NCBI GenBank assembly: GCA_964402115.1
Contig: CAYOBW010000376.1
Location: 1-6,319, forward strand
DNA from: CAYOBW01 sp964402115
Lineage (GTDB): Bacteria > Verrucomicrobiota > Kiritimatiellia > UBA8416 > CAYOBW01
Reading direction: 5' to 3'
DNA length: 6,319 nucleotides
Position numbers and translations under genes: made by a program. Under the pieces are notes generated by a model. It was given only the letters and a program-made list of their open reading frames with translations. It made no database searches and was not told the origin of the DNA. Each line of letters opens with the position of its first letter. Position 1 is the first letter of the stretch. Below are positions 5,940 through 6,319 of this stretch, piece by piece.

Positions 5940-5954
5940 GCCCCAGTCAGGGGC
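5940..5954 (-). terminator. Possible terminator downstream of the tRNA-Arg 3' fragment
   Basis: On the minus strand GCCCC-TGACT-GGGGC forms a short GC hairpin 17 bases past the tRNA CCA end. It is followed by CGCTTTACC and, further on, GTGTTTTCC, so the T-run is weak. It would fit the native terminator of the original tRNA gene. Confidence 0.3.
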
Positions 5955-5971
5955 TTGAGGAGGAACGGGGT

Positions 5972-6016
5972 TGGCGTGGCTGGCAGGGCTCGAACCTGCA
6001 ACCCTCTGATCCGTAG
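5972..6016 (-). other. Attachment site: 3' half of a tRNA-Arg(ACG) gene
   Basis: On the minus strand the order is: anticodon loop CTACGGA (6010-6016, anticodon ACG), the 3' strand of the anticodon stem TCAGA (6005-6009), variable loop GGGTT, T-arm GCAGG-TTCGAGC-CCTGC (5983-5999), acceptor strand CAGCCAC (5976-5982), discriminator G and an encoded CCA (5972-5974). The 5' half is absent: bases above 6016 do not give the anticodon-stem partner TCTGA, a D-arm or a GTGGCTG acceptor strand. A 3' fragment of this kind is the usual mark left by tyrosine integrases that target tRNA genes. The intact tRNA is expected at the other end of the element, outside the window. Confidence 0.75.
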
Positions 6017-6025
6017 GCTGAGGGT
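6001..6025. other. Candidate integrase core site (inverted arms around the anticodon loop)
   Basis: ACCCTC (6001-6006) and GAGGGT (6020-6025) are perfect inverted arms. The seven-base tRNA anticodon loop (6010-6016) lies between them. One arm belongs to the tRNA and the other to the sequence beyond the break. This is the expected arrangement of two core-binding sites around a 7-bp crossover for tyrosine recombinases. Confidence 0.55.
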
Positions 6026-6078
6026 CTTTGCGTTGTGCTGGCCTATTATCGGCACTTTCTGCGAGTTCAGGCGGAAAT

Positions 6079-6098
6079 GTTTGATACTTGTTTGACAC
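6079..6098. repeat. Direct repeat, candidate integrase arm site
   Basis: GTTTGATAC (6079-6087) and GTTTGACAC (6090-6098) are repeated with a period of 11, about one helical turn, between the attachment site and the integrase gene. This fits arm-type binding sites but is not proof. Confidence 0.35.
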
Positions 6099-6144
6099 GC
6101 GGCCTATTCCTTGCGATCATGCTTGCGCGGGTTTGAACGTGCTT

Positions 6145-6183
6145 TCTACGGGTTGCCGGCTGTGGCTGAGTTCTGACCGTAGA
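6145..6183. repeat. Inverted repeat upstream of the integrase gene
   Basis: TCTACGG (6145-6151) and CCGTAGA (6177-6183) are perfect 7-base inverted copies, 25 bases apart. The CTACGG word also occurs in the tRNA anticodon loop at the crossover. It could be an operator or an extra core-like site, or chance. Confidence 0.35.
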
Positions 6184-6216
6184 GGCGGTGTGTGGCGCTC
6201 ATCGGGAGGGATGGTC

Positions 6217-6319
6217 ATGCCCCTGGAAATGCGGAAGACAAGCAGTTGGTGGTACGGTCGGTACAACGTGAATGGCAAGGTCCATTGCGCGAATCTCCTG
6301 ATCCGAATCGAAGGGATAC
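6217..6319 (+). CDS. Phage-type integrase, N-terminus only (runs off the window)
   Basis: The frame from ATG 6217 reads MPLEMRKTSSWWYGRYNVNG and continues to the window end. GGGAGGG at 6204-6210 lies six bases before it. ATG 6211 is in frame but abuts that ribosome site, and 6229 is a third in-frame option. The 'WWYGRYNVNGK' wording is typical of the N-terminal beta-strand (arm-binding) domain of tyrosine recombinases from integrated elements. The catalytic R-H-R-Y residues are outside the window. It points away from the tRNA-Arg fragment, so the element lies to the right. The assignment rests on this short segment plus the adjacent attachment site. Confidence 0.65.
   Translation, partial: MPLEMRKTSSWWYGRYNVNGKVHCANLLIRIEGI

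Noticed and set aside
5134..5958. Plus-strand frame of 274 codons
   Set aside because: It crosses the minus-strand small genes, has no domain and is Pro/Arg/Ser-rich. The synonymous substitution pattern supports coding on the minus strand instead.
5972..6070. Complete tRNA gene
   Set aside because: No D-arm, 5' acceptor strand or matching 5' anticodon stem is present. Only the 3' half can be folded.
5769..6098. N-terminal part of the 154-codon minus-strand frame (GTG 6098 to 5634)
   Set aside because: It translates the tRNA fragment ('QRVAGSSPASHA', a familiar artefact) and the noncoding DNA after it. Only its C-terminal end is plausible as protein.

Overview
The window is GC-rich bacterial DNA. 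It suggests a member of the PVC superphylum (Kiritimatiellota, Lentisphaerota or Verrucomicrobiota). This rests on the style of several genes: an exported formylglycine-generating-enzyme-like (FGE-like) protein, an exported Ig-like repeat protein, an AraC regulator, an Rhs/YD fragment with the 'GTWGATYPV' wording, and purine-rich heptad repeats between genes. The assignment is an inference from style; no marker gene is present.

Left part (1-3450): two exported proteins lie on the minus strand. The first transcribed is an FGE-like protein (878-2416, complete). It is followed 92 bases later by a secreted beta-rich protein with an Ig-like domain (785 down to base 1, cut by the window edge). Divergent from them is an AraC-family regulator (2549-3448, plus strand), which shares a 132-base intergenic region with the FGE-like gene and is its most likely local regulator. 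Long imperfect inverted repeats cover the stop codons of both the FGE-like gene (837-893) and the AraC gene (3391-3450).

Middle part (3451-4843): about 400 bases hold no supportable gene. Then comes a minus-strand lipoprotein of unknown function (3849-4520). Directly upstream, in the same reading frame, is a fragment of about 50 codons from an Rhs/YD-repeat gene. That fragment is cut off by a 156-base element with inverted heptad-repeat ends (4681-4836). This looks like a site of rearrangement.

Right part (5066-5971): minus-strand small genes and remnants. These are a possible 44-aa protein whose TGA overlaps the GTG of a 54-aa CxxC protein, a decayed second copy of the first one's conserved peptide, and a 96-aa winged-helix-like protein with a good ribosome binding site.

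Right edge (5972-6319): the 3' half of a tRNA-Arg(ACG) gene on the minus strand breaks exactly at the anticodon loop, with short inverted arms on both sides. About 200 bases further on, an integrase-like gene begins and runs off the window. Together they mark one end of an integrated element that extends to the right, with the chromosome (or an older element) to the left. No single new defence or metabolic system can be demonstrated. The best leads are the integration junction, the duplicated small-peptide locus, the Rhs-lipoprotein junction and the stop-codon hairpins.
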